From: Candidatus Nomurabacteria bacterium
GTDB taxonomy: Bacteria > Patescibacteriota > Saccharimonadia > Saccharimonadales > Saccharimonadaceae
Reading direction: 5' to 3'
Length of the DNA stretch: 9,368 nucleotides
Assembly: GCA_031278275.1 (NCBI GenBank)
Contig: JAITKW010000001.1
Coordinates: 1-9,368 of the forward strand
The position numbers were made by a program, and so were the translations under genes. How positions within the stretch are numbered: position 1 is the first letter of the stretch; each line of letters begins with the position of its first letter. Below the pieces are notes generated by a model. The model was not told where the DNA came from and did no database searches. It saw only the letters and a list, made by a program, of their open reading frames with translations. This document shows, one piece after another, positions 1 to 5,987 of the stretch.

Positions 1-137
1 GAAGCGGTGACGTAATTCCTCCAGACACCCCGCTTAAGTTTGTGGTAATGGCTGTGCCGTACGTCCCCAGACCAGAGGTGGAATATTCAGACGAACTGCT
101 TGATTTGTACGAAGAAATCTACGGTCAGGCTGAATAA
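1..137 (+). CDS. C-terminal fragment of an unrecognised protein
   Basis: An open frame enters from the left edge (first full codon at 3) and ends at TAA 135-137, giving the last 44 residues of a protein. The tail contains FVVMAVPYVPRPEVEYSDEL followed by an acidic stretch with LLDLYEEIYGQ. It has a short hydrophobic beta-like stretch, then a proline-rich turn, then an acidic amphipathic helix, with no membrane segment. I do not recognise the family from so little. That this is a real gene end is supported by sensible amino-acid composition and by the strong intrinsic terminator starting about 20 bases after the stop. Confidence 0.6.
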   Translation, partial: SGDVIPPDTPLKFVVMAVPYVPRPEVEYSDELLDLYEEIYGQAE

Positions 138-159
138 TTCTTTAGCAAGAGCTAGCGCC

Positions 160-192
160 AAATAAGCCGCCATTCATGTGGTGGCTTATTTT
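160..192 (+). terminator. Intrinsic terminator of the upstream gene
   Basis: A 12-bp stem (arms 160-171 and 180-191, one G:U pair) closes an 8-base loop and is followed by T residues. It lies 22 bases after the stop codon of the partial gene and before the promoter of the next operon, so it separates the two transcripts. The A-rich left arm could also make it work on the other strand, but no minus-strand gene ends here. Confidence 0.85.
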
Positions 193-216
193 GTCCAAAA
201 ATAATAAGCTTAAGTA

Positions 217-245
217 TTGACTTTCTTTAGCCTTTTATGCATAAT
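217..245 (+). promoter_or_regulatory. Sigma-70-type promoter of the DUF948/YtxH/DUF5665 operon
   Basis: TTGACT (217-222) and CATAAT (240-245) are separated by exactly 17 bases and each matches consensus at five of six positions. Transcription would start near 252, giving a leader of about 32 bases before the ATG at 284. It sits in the only sizeable gap between the preceding terminator and the operon. Confidence 0.8.
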
Positions 246-283
246 GAAAGAGTGTAAGCGTTATAAAATAAAAAGGAAAGTGA

Positions 284-562
284 ATGACGTTAGTAGAACA
301 AATAATTATGGTAATTTTGGCAGTTACTTTGGCATTGTTTTTGATTTTGGCGATTATTTTGGTCGTCAAGCTGATTAAAGTGGCAAATAATGTGCGCGAT
401 ATTACGGAATCTACTAAGAAAATCGCCCAAAATGTCGAGGAAACCACTAGCCATTTGAAAAAAATCACTTCCCCGATTGCGATTATCAACGCTATTAAAG
501 GTTTAGTGGATAATATTAAAAATAGAGCCAATAAAAAGGAGGAATATGGCGAACAAAAATAA
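284..562 (+). CDS. Small membrane protein with coiled-coil tail (DUF948-like)
   Basis: A 92-residue protein. Residues about 5-33 form one strongly hydrophobic membrane helix. The rest is a polar tail rich in Asn, Thr, Lys and Glu (about 37-65) with heptad-like spacing, so a parallel coiled coil reaching into the cytoplasm or periplasm is likely. This layout resembles DUF948-type proteins, which often sit next to YtxH genes; that is a family resemblance, not a proven match. The start is set by AAGGAAAG at 273-280, just before the ATG. It is the first gene of a three-gene operon and overlaps the next gene by 17 bases, so the two are probably translationally coupled. No enzymatic motif is visible; a structural or envelope-associated role is inferred. 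Confidence 0.75.
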   Translation: MTLVEQIIMVILAVTLALFLILAIILVVKLIKVANNVRDITESTKKIAQNVEETTSHLKKITSPIAIINAIKGLVDNIKNRANKKEEYGEQK

Positions 563-788
563 AGCTGAGAAGAAAAAAGGTAGTAAGTTCGGTGAGGGCT
601 TGGCGATTGGTGCGGCGATTGGTGCCGTAGGTGGTGCAATTGCGGGTATTTTAACAGCGCCAAAAAGTGGCAAAGAAACGCGCGCAGACATCAAAAGAGA
701 AGCGAAAAAACTTGAGGGCAAGGCAGAGGCTGAAATCAAAAAAATTAAAGGTAAGTTGTCCAAGAAAAAGAAAACTGGCAAAAAATAA
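546..788 (+). CDS. YtxH-like small membrane protein
   Basis: An 80-residue protein. A short basic N-terminus is followed by a small-residue hydrophobic helix rich in Gly and Ala (about 16-37), then TAPKSGKETR, the typical YtxH-family signature after the membrane segment, and then a very lysine-rich helical tail that runs to the C-terminus. YtxH proteins are general-stress or envelope-associated small proteins of unknown biochemical role. The start at 546 is fixed by an excellent Shine-Dalgarno (AAGGAGG, 536-542) lying inside the end of the preceding gene. The glycine-zipper-like helix could mediate helix packing, and the basic tail could contact nucleic acid or lipid headgroups; both are inference. 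Confidence 0.85.
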   Translation: MANKNKAEKKKGSKFGEGLAIGAAIGAVGGAIAGILTAPKSGKETRADIKREAKKLEGKAEAEIKKIKGKLSKKKKTGKK

Positions 789-794
789 TTTACG

Positions 795-1073
795 ATGAAT
801 GCGCGGAAAATACGCAAAAAGAATATTGATAATGATAGTCGTCAATCGGCGGCGGAAGGGCGTGTTTTAGAAGATTTGTTTTATGACATGTATCGCCATC
901 GGGCGAGGGTTTATCGTGTCAATTTCTTCAGAGGTTTGTGTTTTGGTTTGGGTAGCGTACTCGGAGGCACGGTGGTGCTGGCGATTGTCGCTTGGGTATT
1001 ATCATGGTTAATCGGCATACCTGGTCTGGGGCGGTTCATTAGCGAAATCATTGACCAATTGAATGTCAAGTAG
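795..1073 (+). CDS. DUF5665-like small membrane protein
   Basis: A 92-residue protein. The basic, polar N-terminus (1-45) holds LEDLFYDMYRHRARVYRVNF. It is followed by FFRGLCFGLGSVLGG and a hydrophobic segment to about residue 75, which is the pattern of DUF5665 proteins: an FxRGL-type turn before a one- or two-helix membrane region. The function of the family is not known. The gene starts six bases after the YtxH-like stop and has no clear Shine-Dalgarno, so its translation probably depends on ribosomes arriving from upstream. Its TAG stop (1071-1073) directly touches the nusA stop codon on the other strand. Confidence 0.78.
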   Translation: MNARKIRKKNIDNDSRQSAAEGRVLEDLFYDMYRHRARVYRVNFFRGLCFGLGSVLGGTVVLAIVAWVLSWLIGIPGLGRFISEIIDQLNVK

Positions 1074-2195
1074 TTATTCTGTGGCTTCGTCCAAAGCGGA
1101 CATCAATGAATCCTCAGCACCTTTTGAAGTCTTTCTTTTTGGGGCTTTTTGCGCCAGTTCAATATCCAACTCGTAGCCAGTGAGTTGCGATGCCAAACGC
1201 ACGTTTTGTCCAACTTTGCCAATAGCGATTGATTGTTGACCCTCAGTAACAAACACTTTGGCGCGTCTGTTTTTTTCGTCAAGTTCCACTTTTTGAATCT
1301 CTGCCGGACTGAGCGCCTCACGGATAAACTCACTCATATTGTCGCTCCACGACACGATGTCAATTTTTTCCCTTTCGCCAATTTCCGCCATCACCGCCTG
1401 CACCCTCACGCCACGACCTCCAACGAAAGTTCCGACCGGATCAACACCCGGCACGTTGGACATCACTGCAATTTTGGTGCGGCGACCAGCTTCGCGAGCG
1501 ATGCCCTTGATTTCCACTGCGCCAGTTTCAATCTCAGGCACTTCTTGGCGAAACAGCCACTCAATAAACTCACCACCACCGCGCGACACCACCAAGTCAG
1601 CTTTCGCCTCGTCACGCTCAATTCCTTTCACAAACACCTTAATCCGCGAACCAACCTTATAAAATTCGCCCATAATTTGTTCTTTTTGTGGCATGATAGC
1701 AACCACCTTGCCCAGATCAACTTTCACAATTTTCGGTTCAACTCGCGCCACAGTCCCAGTAATTACCGTACCAATTTTATCTTCAAAAAGCACAAACACC
1801 GCCTCGCGCTCTGCTTCGCGCAACTTTTGCATCATTACTTGTTTAGCAGTTTGGCTAGCCACACGACCCAAAGTGGTCACAACAAAACCCTCTTCAACAA
1901 TATCGCCGACCTTGGCGGTTTCTTTGAGCTTTTTAGCTTCACTCTCAGGGATTTCAGTTGCTGGATTATACGCCAACCCCTCTTCAATCACTTCTCTCAT
2001 CACATAAACGGTGGCTTCTCCGGTGTTCAAGTTCAAAATCGCTCGCACGTTTTGATCCCTTTCGCCGTTGTCCCGCCGCCATGCCGCTGCAATTGCTTGT
2101 TCAATAATGTCAATTACCACTTCTTCTGTCAAGTTTTTTTCCTCTGCGACCGCTTTTGCTAAATCCCCCATTTGTTTCAAATCTAATACGTCCAT
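1074..2195 (-). CDS. nusA: Transcription termination/antitermination factor NusA
   Basis: A 373-residue protein with the full core NusA layout. The N-terminal RNA-polymerase-binding domain covers 1 to about 130, the S1 domain about 138-205, KH1 about 206-282 (with SRGGGEFIEWLF, REAGRRTKIAV and DPVGTFVGGRG) and KH2 about 285-350 (with the GKVGQN loop). A short acidic tail follows. The E. coli-type acidic repeats are absent, as in most bacteria. NusA binds the polymerase flap and nascent RNA and modulates pausing, intrinsic termination and antitermination. The start follows GAAAGGA at 2200-2206. The gene has its own promoter (2256-2284), an isolating terminator upstream (2308-2331) and a terminator-like hairpin in its leader. 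It lacks the usual rimP and infB neighbours within this window. Confidence 0.96.
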   Translation of the reverse strand: MDVLDLKQMGDLAKAVAEEKNLTEEVVIDIIEQAIAAAWRRDNGERDQNVRAILNLNTGEATVYVMREVIEEGLAYNPATEIPESEAKKLKETAKVGDIVEEGFVVTTLGRVASQTAKQVMMQKLREAEREAVFVLFEDKIGTVITGTVARVEPKIVKVDLGKVVAIMPQKEQIMGEFYKVGSRIKVFVKGIERDEAKADLVVSRGGGEFIEWLFRQEVPEIETGAVEIKGIAREAGRRTKIAVMSNVPGVDPVGTFVGGRGVRVQAVMAEIGEREKIDIVSWSDNMSEFIREALSPAEIQKVELDEKNRRAKVFVTEGQQSIAIGKVGQNVRLASQLTGYELDIELAQKAPKRKTSKGAEDSLMSALDEATE

Positions 2196-2210
2196 GTTGT
2201 CCTTTCAATT

Positions 2211-2235
2211 AAAAATCCGCCCTTTTTCAGGTCGG
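2211..2235 (-). promoter_or_regulatory. Terminator-like hairpin in the nusA leader (candidate attenuator)
   Basis: In the minus-strand RNA, CCGACC (2235-2230) can pair with GGGCGG (2222-2217) with one A-G mismatch. The loop is UGAAAAA, and A plus five U residues (2216-2211) follow directly. It lies between the predicted transcription start (about 2249) and the nusA Shine-Dalgarno. The hairpin is modest (five G-C pairs), so partial termination or a pause site is more likely than a full stop. Since NusA itself strengthens pausing and intrinsic termination, a feedback role is a reasonable inference. Confidence 0.4.
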
Positions 2236-2255
2236 CATGTTAAGTATCGCTTGTC

Positions 2256-2284
2256 ATTATAGCACGACCAAAAAATCCACGCAA
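2256..2284 (-). promoter_or_regulatory. nusA promoter
   Basis: On the minus strand, TTGCGT (2284-2279), a 17-base spacer and a perfect TATAAT (2261-2256) with TGC directly before it make an extended -10 promoter. Transcription would start near 2249, about 54 bases before the nusA ATG. It lies just downstream of the terminator that ends the preceding gene, so nusA appears to be an independent unit. Confidence 0.82.
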
Positions 2285-2307
2285 CTTTTTTATGAAACTT
2301 TTACGCT

Positions 2308-2331
2308 AAAACCCGCCAAAAGGCGGGTTTT
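2308..2331 (-). terminator. Intrinsic terminator of the CDP-alcohol transferase gene
   Basis: A perfect 10-bp inverted repeat (2308-2317 and 2322-2331) with a 4-base loop; the minus-strand RNA ends the stem in UUUU. The TAA stop codon of the upstream gene (2332-2330) overlaps the first arm. Being symmetrical, it could also act on the plus strand, but no plus-strand gene reads into it. Confidence 0.88.
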
Positions 2332-3271
2332 ATTTGGAGGTTTTGGATTTGTTCCACCGGTTAATATCTACTATGACGGACATTACGGACAGCACCGCGC
2401 TTGCCACCACCATTCCGAAGACAATCCTCGAAATTAACGGCGAATTAACATTGACCCATAAAGCCAATGCTATGGTCGTCATACAGAGTGTGATGACCAC
2501 GGTGCGGGCTTTATCCACAATGCCTGCTGCCATATCGCCATGCGTTAAAGCCCACCACGTGACGAAGCAAACATCGCGCGCAATGATTAGCGCAATCATA
2601 GCAAGACAGCCACTAGGCATAGACGCAAACAAACCAGCATTAAATCCGGCAATCACCAGCCCCACGCTTGACAAATATTGGATAAACTTGTCGCCCAGCG
2701 GGTCAAACGTCCTGCCAATTCTGGTAATTTCACCCCGCCGGCGCGCCACTATGCCATCTATTTTATCAGTAGCGATAGCAACGATTAAAAGAATCGTAGC
2801 GACATAACTACTGATTACCCCTAACGGCTGGCTGACATATAGGCGTGGCACTATCGTAGCCATCGCCAACCTGCTAATTGACAGCCAATTAGCCACGCCG
2901 ATTTTATGTTTTAACGGCAGCAACCAGCTGGGGTTGACCCTCGCCACGCTCAATATGACAATCTGAAATCCGCTAGTAACGCTCATGAACGTTGCCAAAC
3001 TGGACAAAACGAAAATCAAAACAGCTGACGAATCCGGCACGAGAGCAGTTAAAATCAAACCGCCCTGAAGAATGCTTTTTATCTTGTCGGGCAAGCATTC
3101 AATTTTTGGCTCTTTTAGCCCAAGTTTACGCCTAATGATAGCCACTATGATGCTACGGGCAGCCATCACAGTCACAAAGTACCAATCGACCCGCCCCGCC
3201 AAGCTCATTGCAACTAATGCAAGCTCTATCACGACATTGATGCCGCTCCAATAGTCAGCTTTTCGTTTCAT
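2330..3271 (-). CDS. CDP-alcohol phosphatidyltransferase with duplicated C-terminal half-domain
   Basis: A 313-residue integral membrane protein. The full family signature D-x2-DG-x2-AR-x8-G-x3-D-x3-D is present at D169, D172, G173, A176, R177, G186, D190 and D194. The enzyme should therefore transfer a phosphatidyl group from CDP-diacylglycerol to an alcohol; glycerol-3-phosphate (PgsA-like) is the likeliest acceptor because gpsA is nearby, but the substrate cannot be read from the sequence. Typical PgsA proteins have about 180-200 residues. Here the catalytic domain starts near residue 125 (GVANWLSISRLAM), and the extra 1-120 region itself resembles the membrane-helix half that normally follows the catalytic motif. 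I chose M at 3271 because GGGAGGT (3284-3278) lies six bases upstream; an in-frame ATG at 3301 has no ribosome site. Confidence 0.88.
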   Translation of the reverse strand: MKRKADYWSGINVVIELALVAMSLAGRVDWYFVTVMAARSIIVAIIRRKLGLKEPKIECLPDKIKSILQGGLILTALVPDSSAVLIFVLSSLATFMSVTSGFQIVILSVARVNPSWLLPLKHKIGVANWLSISRLAMATIVPRLYVSQPLGVISSYVATILLIVAIATDKIDGIVARRRGEITRIGRTFDPLGDKFIQYLSSVGLVIAGFNAGLFASMPSGCLAMIALIIARDVCFVTWWALTHGDMAAGIVDKARTVVITLCMTTIALALWVNVNSPLISRIVFGMVVASAVLSVMSVIVDINRWNKSKTSK

Positions 3272-3319
3272 TCGTGCACCTCCCAAAAAAATAAAGACCA
3301 TTTGCCCAAAACTGCCCTT

Positions 3320-3347
3320 AGTATATCAAAAGGTCACCAATAAACAA
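3320..3347 (-). promoter_or_regulatory. Promoter of the CDP-alcohol transferase gene
   Basis: On the minus strand, TATACT (3325-3320) is preceded by TGA, giving an extended -10. A weak TTGTTT (3347-3342) lies 16 bases upstream. Transcription would start near 3313, leaving about 42 bases before the chosen ATG at 3271 but only about 12 before the alternative ATG at 3301. That supports the shorter protein. Read-through from hpf is also possible because no clear terminator separates the genes. Confidence 0.6.
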
Positions 3348-3378
3348 ACCACTACCGCCAACGCTTAAGCCCAAGCAA

Positions 3379-3729
3379 TTATTTTCTTTTTCTCCGAAAC
3401 CGTGCAAATAGACCTTTTTTGCTCACTTCTGCCTTGAACTTGCGGATTTGAATCACAAACTTGGCCTCAATAATATCAATTCCCGCCAACACATTGCCCG
3501 CCTCGTCTTTGGCGTTGATAATCTTGCCATGCGCATTCAATTCTGCGTCCAGCTCGTATTTATTACCGTGCGAACGATTGACCTGCTTAATCACAATTTT
3601 CAAAATTGTGTCACGGCGATGGGTGCGTGGCAAAAACTTGTCCAAACGCCCCAATCTTTTGTCAATATATCTGCTAACTGTTTCGTCAATGTCATATTTG
3701 ACACCGGTTTTTTCAATATTCGTAATCAT
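3379..3729 (-). CDS. hpf: Ribosome hibernation-promoting factor (HPF/RaiA, S30AE family)
   Basis: A 116-residue protein of the S30AE fold, which binds the small ribosomal subunit at the decoding and tRNA sites and silences or protects ribosomes in poor growth. Recognisable parts are TGVKYDIDETVSRYIDKRLG, the strand with KIVIKQ, and HGKIINAKDEAGNVLAGID followed by the helix KFVIQIRKFKAEV. There is no long-form dimerisation domain, but the C-terminus is a strongly basic tail (FARFRRKRK). An in-frame ATG exists at 3738, but it lies inside the -10 element of the gene's own promoter, and neither ATG has a Shine-Dalgarno. I therefore chose the ATG at 3729, which would be translated from a leaderless message. 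The gene follows pnp closely, so it may also be read through from pnp. Confidence 0.88.
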   Translation of the reverse strand: MITNIEKTGVKYDIDETVSRYIDKRLGRLDKFLPRTHRRDTILKIVIKQVNRSHGNKYELDAELNAHGKIINAKDEAGNVLAGIDIIEAKFVIQIRKFKAEVSKKGLFARFRRKRK

Positions 3730-3736
3730 ATATGAC

Positions 3737-3745
3737 ATTATACCA
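3737..3745 (-). promoter_or_regulatory. Extended -10 promoter of hpf
   Basis: On the minus strand, TGG is followed by a perfect TATAAT (3742-3737) just after the pnp stop codon. No convincing -35 is seen, as expected for extended -10 promoters. The start of transcription should fall at 3731-3729, on or next to the ATG at 3729. Confidence 0.6.
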
Positions 3746-3749
3746 CAAA

Positions 3750-5867
3750 TTATTGTTCAATGTTCTTCATTGTGAGGCTAAGTTTGCCTTTTTCGTCAAT
3801 CGCATCTAGCCGTACTTTCACCATCTGCCCCATTTTCAGCTTGTCCTCAACCTTAGCCACACGCTCTTTAGCGATTTGCGAAATATGCAACATTCCGTCA
3901 ATTCCAGGCATAATATTGATAAACGCTCCAAAATCCTTAATCCCCACCACTTTACCGGTGTAAATCTTGCCAATTTCCGGCTCCTCAACCAAACTTTTCA
4001 CCCACTGCAAAGCCTTTTCAATGGATTTTTCATCGGAGCTGGCGATTGTCACCAACCCGTCTTCTTTGATGTCAATTTCCACACCAGTTTCTTCCGTGAT
4101 TTTCTTGATGACTTCGCCACCCTTGCCAATCACAGCACCGATTTTGTCCGGATTGATTTTCAACTTCTCAATGTGTGGCGCATAAGGGCTTAGATCATCT
4201 CGTGGCTCCGGAATTACCGATAAAATATGTTCCAAAATAAACTTACGTCCCGCTTTGCTTTGCTCAATCGCTTTTTTCAATACTTCAACCGGCAACCCAT
4301 GCACTTTCATGTCCATCTGCAACGCCGTTACGCCATCGCTAGTACCGGTAATCTTGAAATCCATGTCGCCCGCGAAATCTTCCGCATCTGCAATGTCGCT
4401 CAAAACATAAGGAGTGTCGCCGTCCATCATTAGTCCCATCGCAATTCCCGACACCGGTCGTTTCAGAGGTACGCCTGCGTCCATCAGCGCCATACAAGAA
4501 TAGCAAGTCGCCGCCATGGAAGTTGAGCCATTTTGCGACATAATTTCCGTCACGCTACGGATAGCATACGGAAAGTCCTCTTCGTCCGGCAAGACTGCGG
4601 ATAAAGCCCGTTCCGCCAAATAGCCATGTCCAATTTCACGCCTGCCTGGACTACCTAAACGCCCACACTCGCCCACCGTCCAACTGGGCGCATTATAATG
4701 GTGCATATAACGCCGCTCGCCGTCCGTCACCTCCATCGTGTCCACCACTTGCGCATAAGACAGTGGGGCCAAAGTCACAATATTCATCGCCTGCGTCACG
4801 CCTCTAGTAAACAGAGACGACCCATGCACACGTGGCAAAATCCCGACTTGCGAAGATAGCGGTCGGATTTCTGTCAATTTGCGCCTGTCCGGTCGCATAC
4901 CATCACGCACGATACCGTCACGCACATCTTTGTGAATTGCGAGGGTCAAAGCTTCATCGTATTCTACTCTGACCTCTGAATATTTCTCCTCGCCAATTTC
5001 CGTTTCAAAATCTTTATGCATTTGCTCCCTCAAAACGCCAATTGTCTCGTTGCGTTCCGGATATGGCAAACGCAAATCTTCGCCCAATTTCCCCTTTGTC
5101 CAAGCATCAACTTTCGTCTGTATCTCCTCATTTGGCAAAATCAACTCATATTGCTGTTGCTCTGGTTTCACCAGTTCTCGTAATTCATCTTGTAATTCAA
5201 TTGCGGGCTGAAAGTTTTGATACGCCCATTCCAACCCCGCCACAATCACTTCTTCTGGTACCTCTTTCGCGCCCGCTTCCACCATCGTGATACCGGTTTT
5301 CTTGCCCGCCACCACCAAATCCAAATCCGAAACTTTGCGCTCCTCTGCAGTCAAAAACGCCTTGAACTCGCCGTTAACCCTGCCAATTCGCAATCCCGCT
5401 ATCGGTCCATCAAACGGCACGCCCGCCAGCGACAAAGCCGCTGATGTCGCAATCATCGCAATCATATCTGGACGAAAGTTTGGATCCATTGACAAGACAG
5501 TTGCAATAACTTGCACTTCTTGGCGATAGCCTTTCGGGAATAGCGGCCGAATTGGTCGATCAATCAACCGCCCGATTAACACCGCTTCATCGCTCGGCCT
5601 ACCCTCACGCTTGATGAATCTTGAGCCCGAAATCTTGCCAGAAGCATAAAACTTTTCTTCGTAATCCACCGACAAGGGGAAATAATCCAACAAAACTGGC
5701 TTATTGCCCACTTGCACCGTTCCCAATACTACCGTATCGCCGTAACTCGCCAGTACCGAAGCTGTTGAACGAAACCCAATACGGTTAACCTCCAACGTCA
5801 ACTTCTGCCCCAAGAAATCCCGCTCCACTTTTATAATTTTTTTACCACTCGGATTGATAATATCCAT
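3750..5867 (-). CDS. pnp: Polyribonucleotide nucleotidyltransferase (PNPase)
   Basis: A 705-residue protein of the usual PNPase length. The first RNase PH domain runs from about 12 to 140 (KFYASGKISGSRFIKREGRP). The all-helical linker follows. The second, catalytic RNase PH domain (about 310-550) carries GSSLFTRGVTQAM, MHHYNAPSWTVGE, PGRREIGHG, SQNGSTSMA and GDMDFK, including the conserved acidic metal-binding cluster. The KH domain (about 563-632) has GKGG, and the S1 domain (633-705) ends the protein. PNPase degrades RNA phosphorolytically from the 3' end and can add tails. The start at 5867 follows GAAAGGA (5878-5872). A longer in-frame start at 5930 lies inside the structured leader and adds residues unlike the family, so I reject it. 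Confidence 0.97.
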   Translation of the reverse strand: MDIINPSGKKIIKVERDFLGQKLTLEVNRIGFRSTASVLASYGDTVVLGTVQVGNKPVLLDYFPLSVDYEEKFYASGKISGSRFIKREGRPSDEAVLIGRLIDRPIRPLFPKGYRQEVQVIATVLSMDPNFRPDMIAMIATSAALSLAGVPFDGPIAGLRIGRVNGEFKAFLTAEERKVSDLDLVVAGKKTGITMVEAGAKEVPEEVIVAGLEWAYQNFQPAIELQDELRELVKPEQQQYELILPNEEIQTKVDAWTKGKLGEDLRLPYPERNETIGVLREQMHKDFETEIGEEKYSEVRVEYDEALTLAIHKDVRDGIVRDGMRPDRRKLTEIRPLSSQVGILPRVHGSSLFTRGVTQAMNIVTLAPLSYAQVVDTMEVTDGERRYMHHYNAPSWTVGECGRLGSPGRREIGHGYLAERALSAVLPDEEDFPYAIRSVTEIMSQNGSTSMAATCYSCMALMDAGVPLKRPVSGIAMGLMMDGDTPYVLSDIADAEDFAGDMDFKITGTSDGVTALQMDMKVHGLPVEVLKKAIEQSKAGRKFILEHILSVIPEPRDDLSPYAPHIEKLKINPDKIGAVIGKGGEVIKKITEETGVEIDIKEDGLVTIASSDEKSIEKALQWVKSLVEEPEIGKIYTGKVVGIKDFGAFINIMPGIDGMLHISQIAKERVAKVEDKLKMGQMVKVRLDAIDEKGKLSLTMKNIEQ

Positions 5868-5878
5868 TTTTTCCTTTC

Positions 5879-5959
5879 TCAAAGAAAAATAACAGGTAGC
5901 ACGTGCCATTTCAGCCCCACTTACCGCCACAGCCCGCCGTATCTATCATTTTTCTCTGA
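5879..5959 (-). promoter_or_regulatory. Long hairpin in the pnp leader
   Basis: In the minus-strand RNA, 5959-5943 can pair with 5895-5879 in an unbroken 17-bp helix with three G:U pairs, enclosing a 47-base G-rich loop. The helix ends one base before the pnp Shine-Dalgarno (5878-5872). On the other strand the three wobbles become A-C mismatches, so the structure is specific to the pnp transcript. E. coli pnp is known to be autoregulated through a long leader hairpin cut by RNase III; a similar role here is inference. Confidence 0.6.
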
Positions 5960-5978
5960 CTTTTAATCGTATGTGTCA

Positions 5979-5987
5979 ATTATATCA
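5979..5987 (-). promoter_or_regulatory. Extended -10 promoter of pnp
   Basis: On the minus strand, TGA is directly followed by TATAAT (5984-5979); no good -35 is seen. The -10 overlaps the TAA stop codon of gpsA (5982-5980). Transcription would start near 5972, giving a leader of about 105 bases that contains the long hairpin. Confidence 0.62.

Noticed and set aside
1233..2162. A 309-codon plus-strand open frame opposite nusA
   Set aside because: Its product is rich in His, Phe, Asn and Thr without any family pattern, it has no ribosome site, and the minus strand holds an unmistakable NusA.
3272..3301. Upstream ATG at 3301 for the CDP-alcohol transferase
   Set aside because: No ribosome site and only about 12 bases from the predicted transcription start; the ATG at 3271 has GGGAGGT six bases upstream.
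5868..5930. Longer N-terminus for PNPase starting at 5930
   Set aside because: The added 21 residues are not like PNPase, overlap the leader hairpin and lack a ribosome site, while GAAAGGA sits right before the ATG at 5867.
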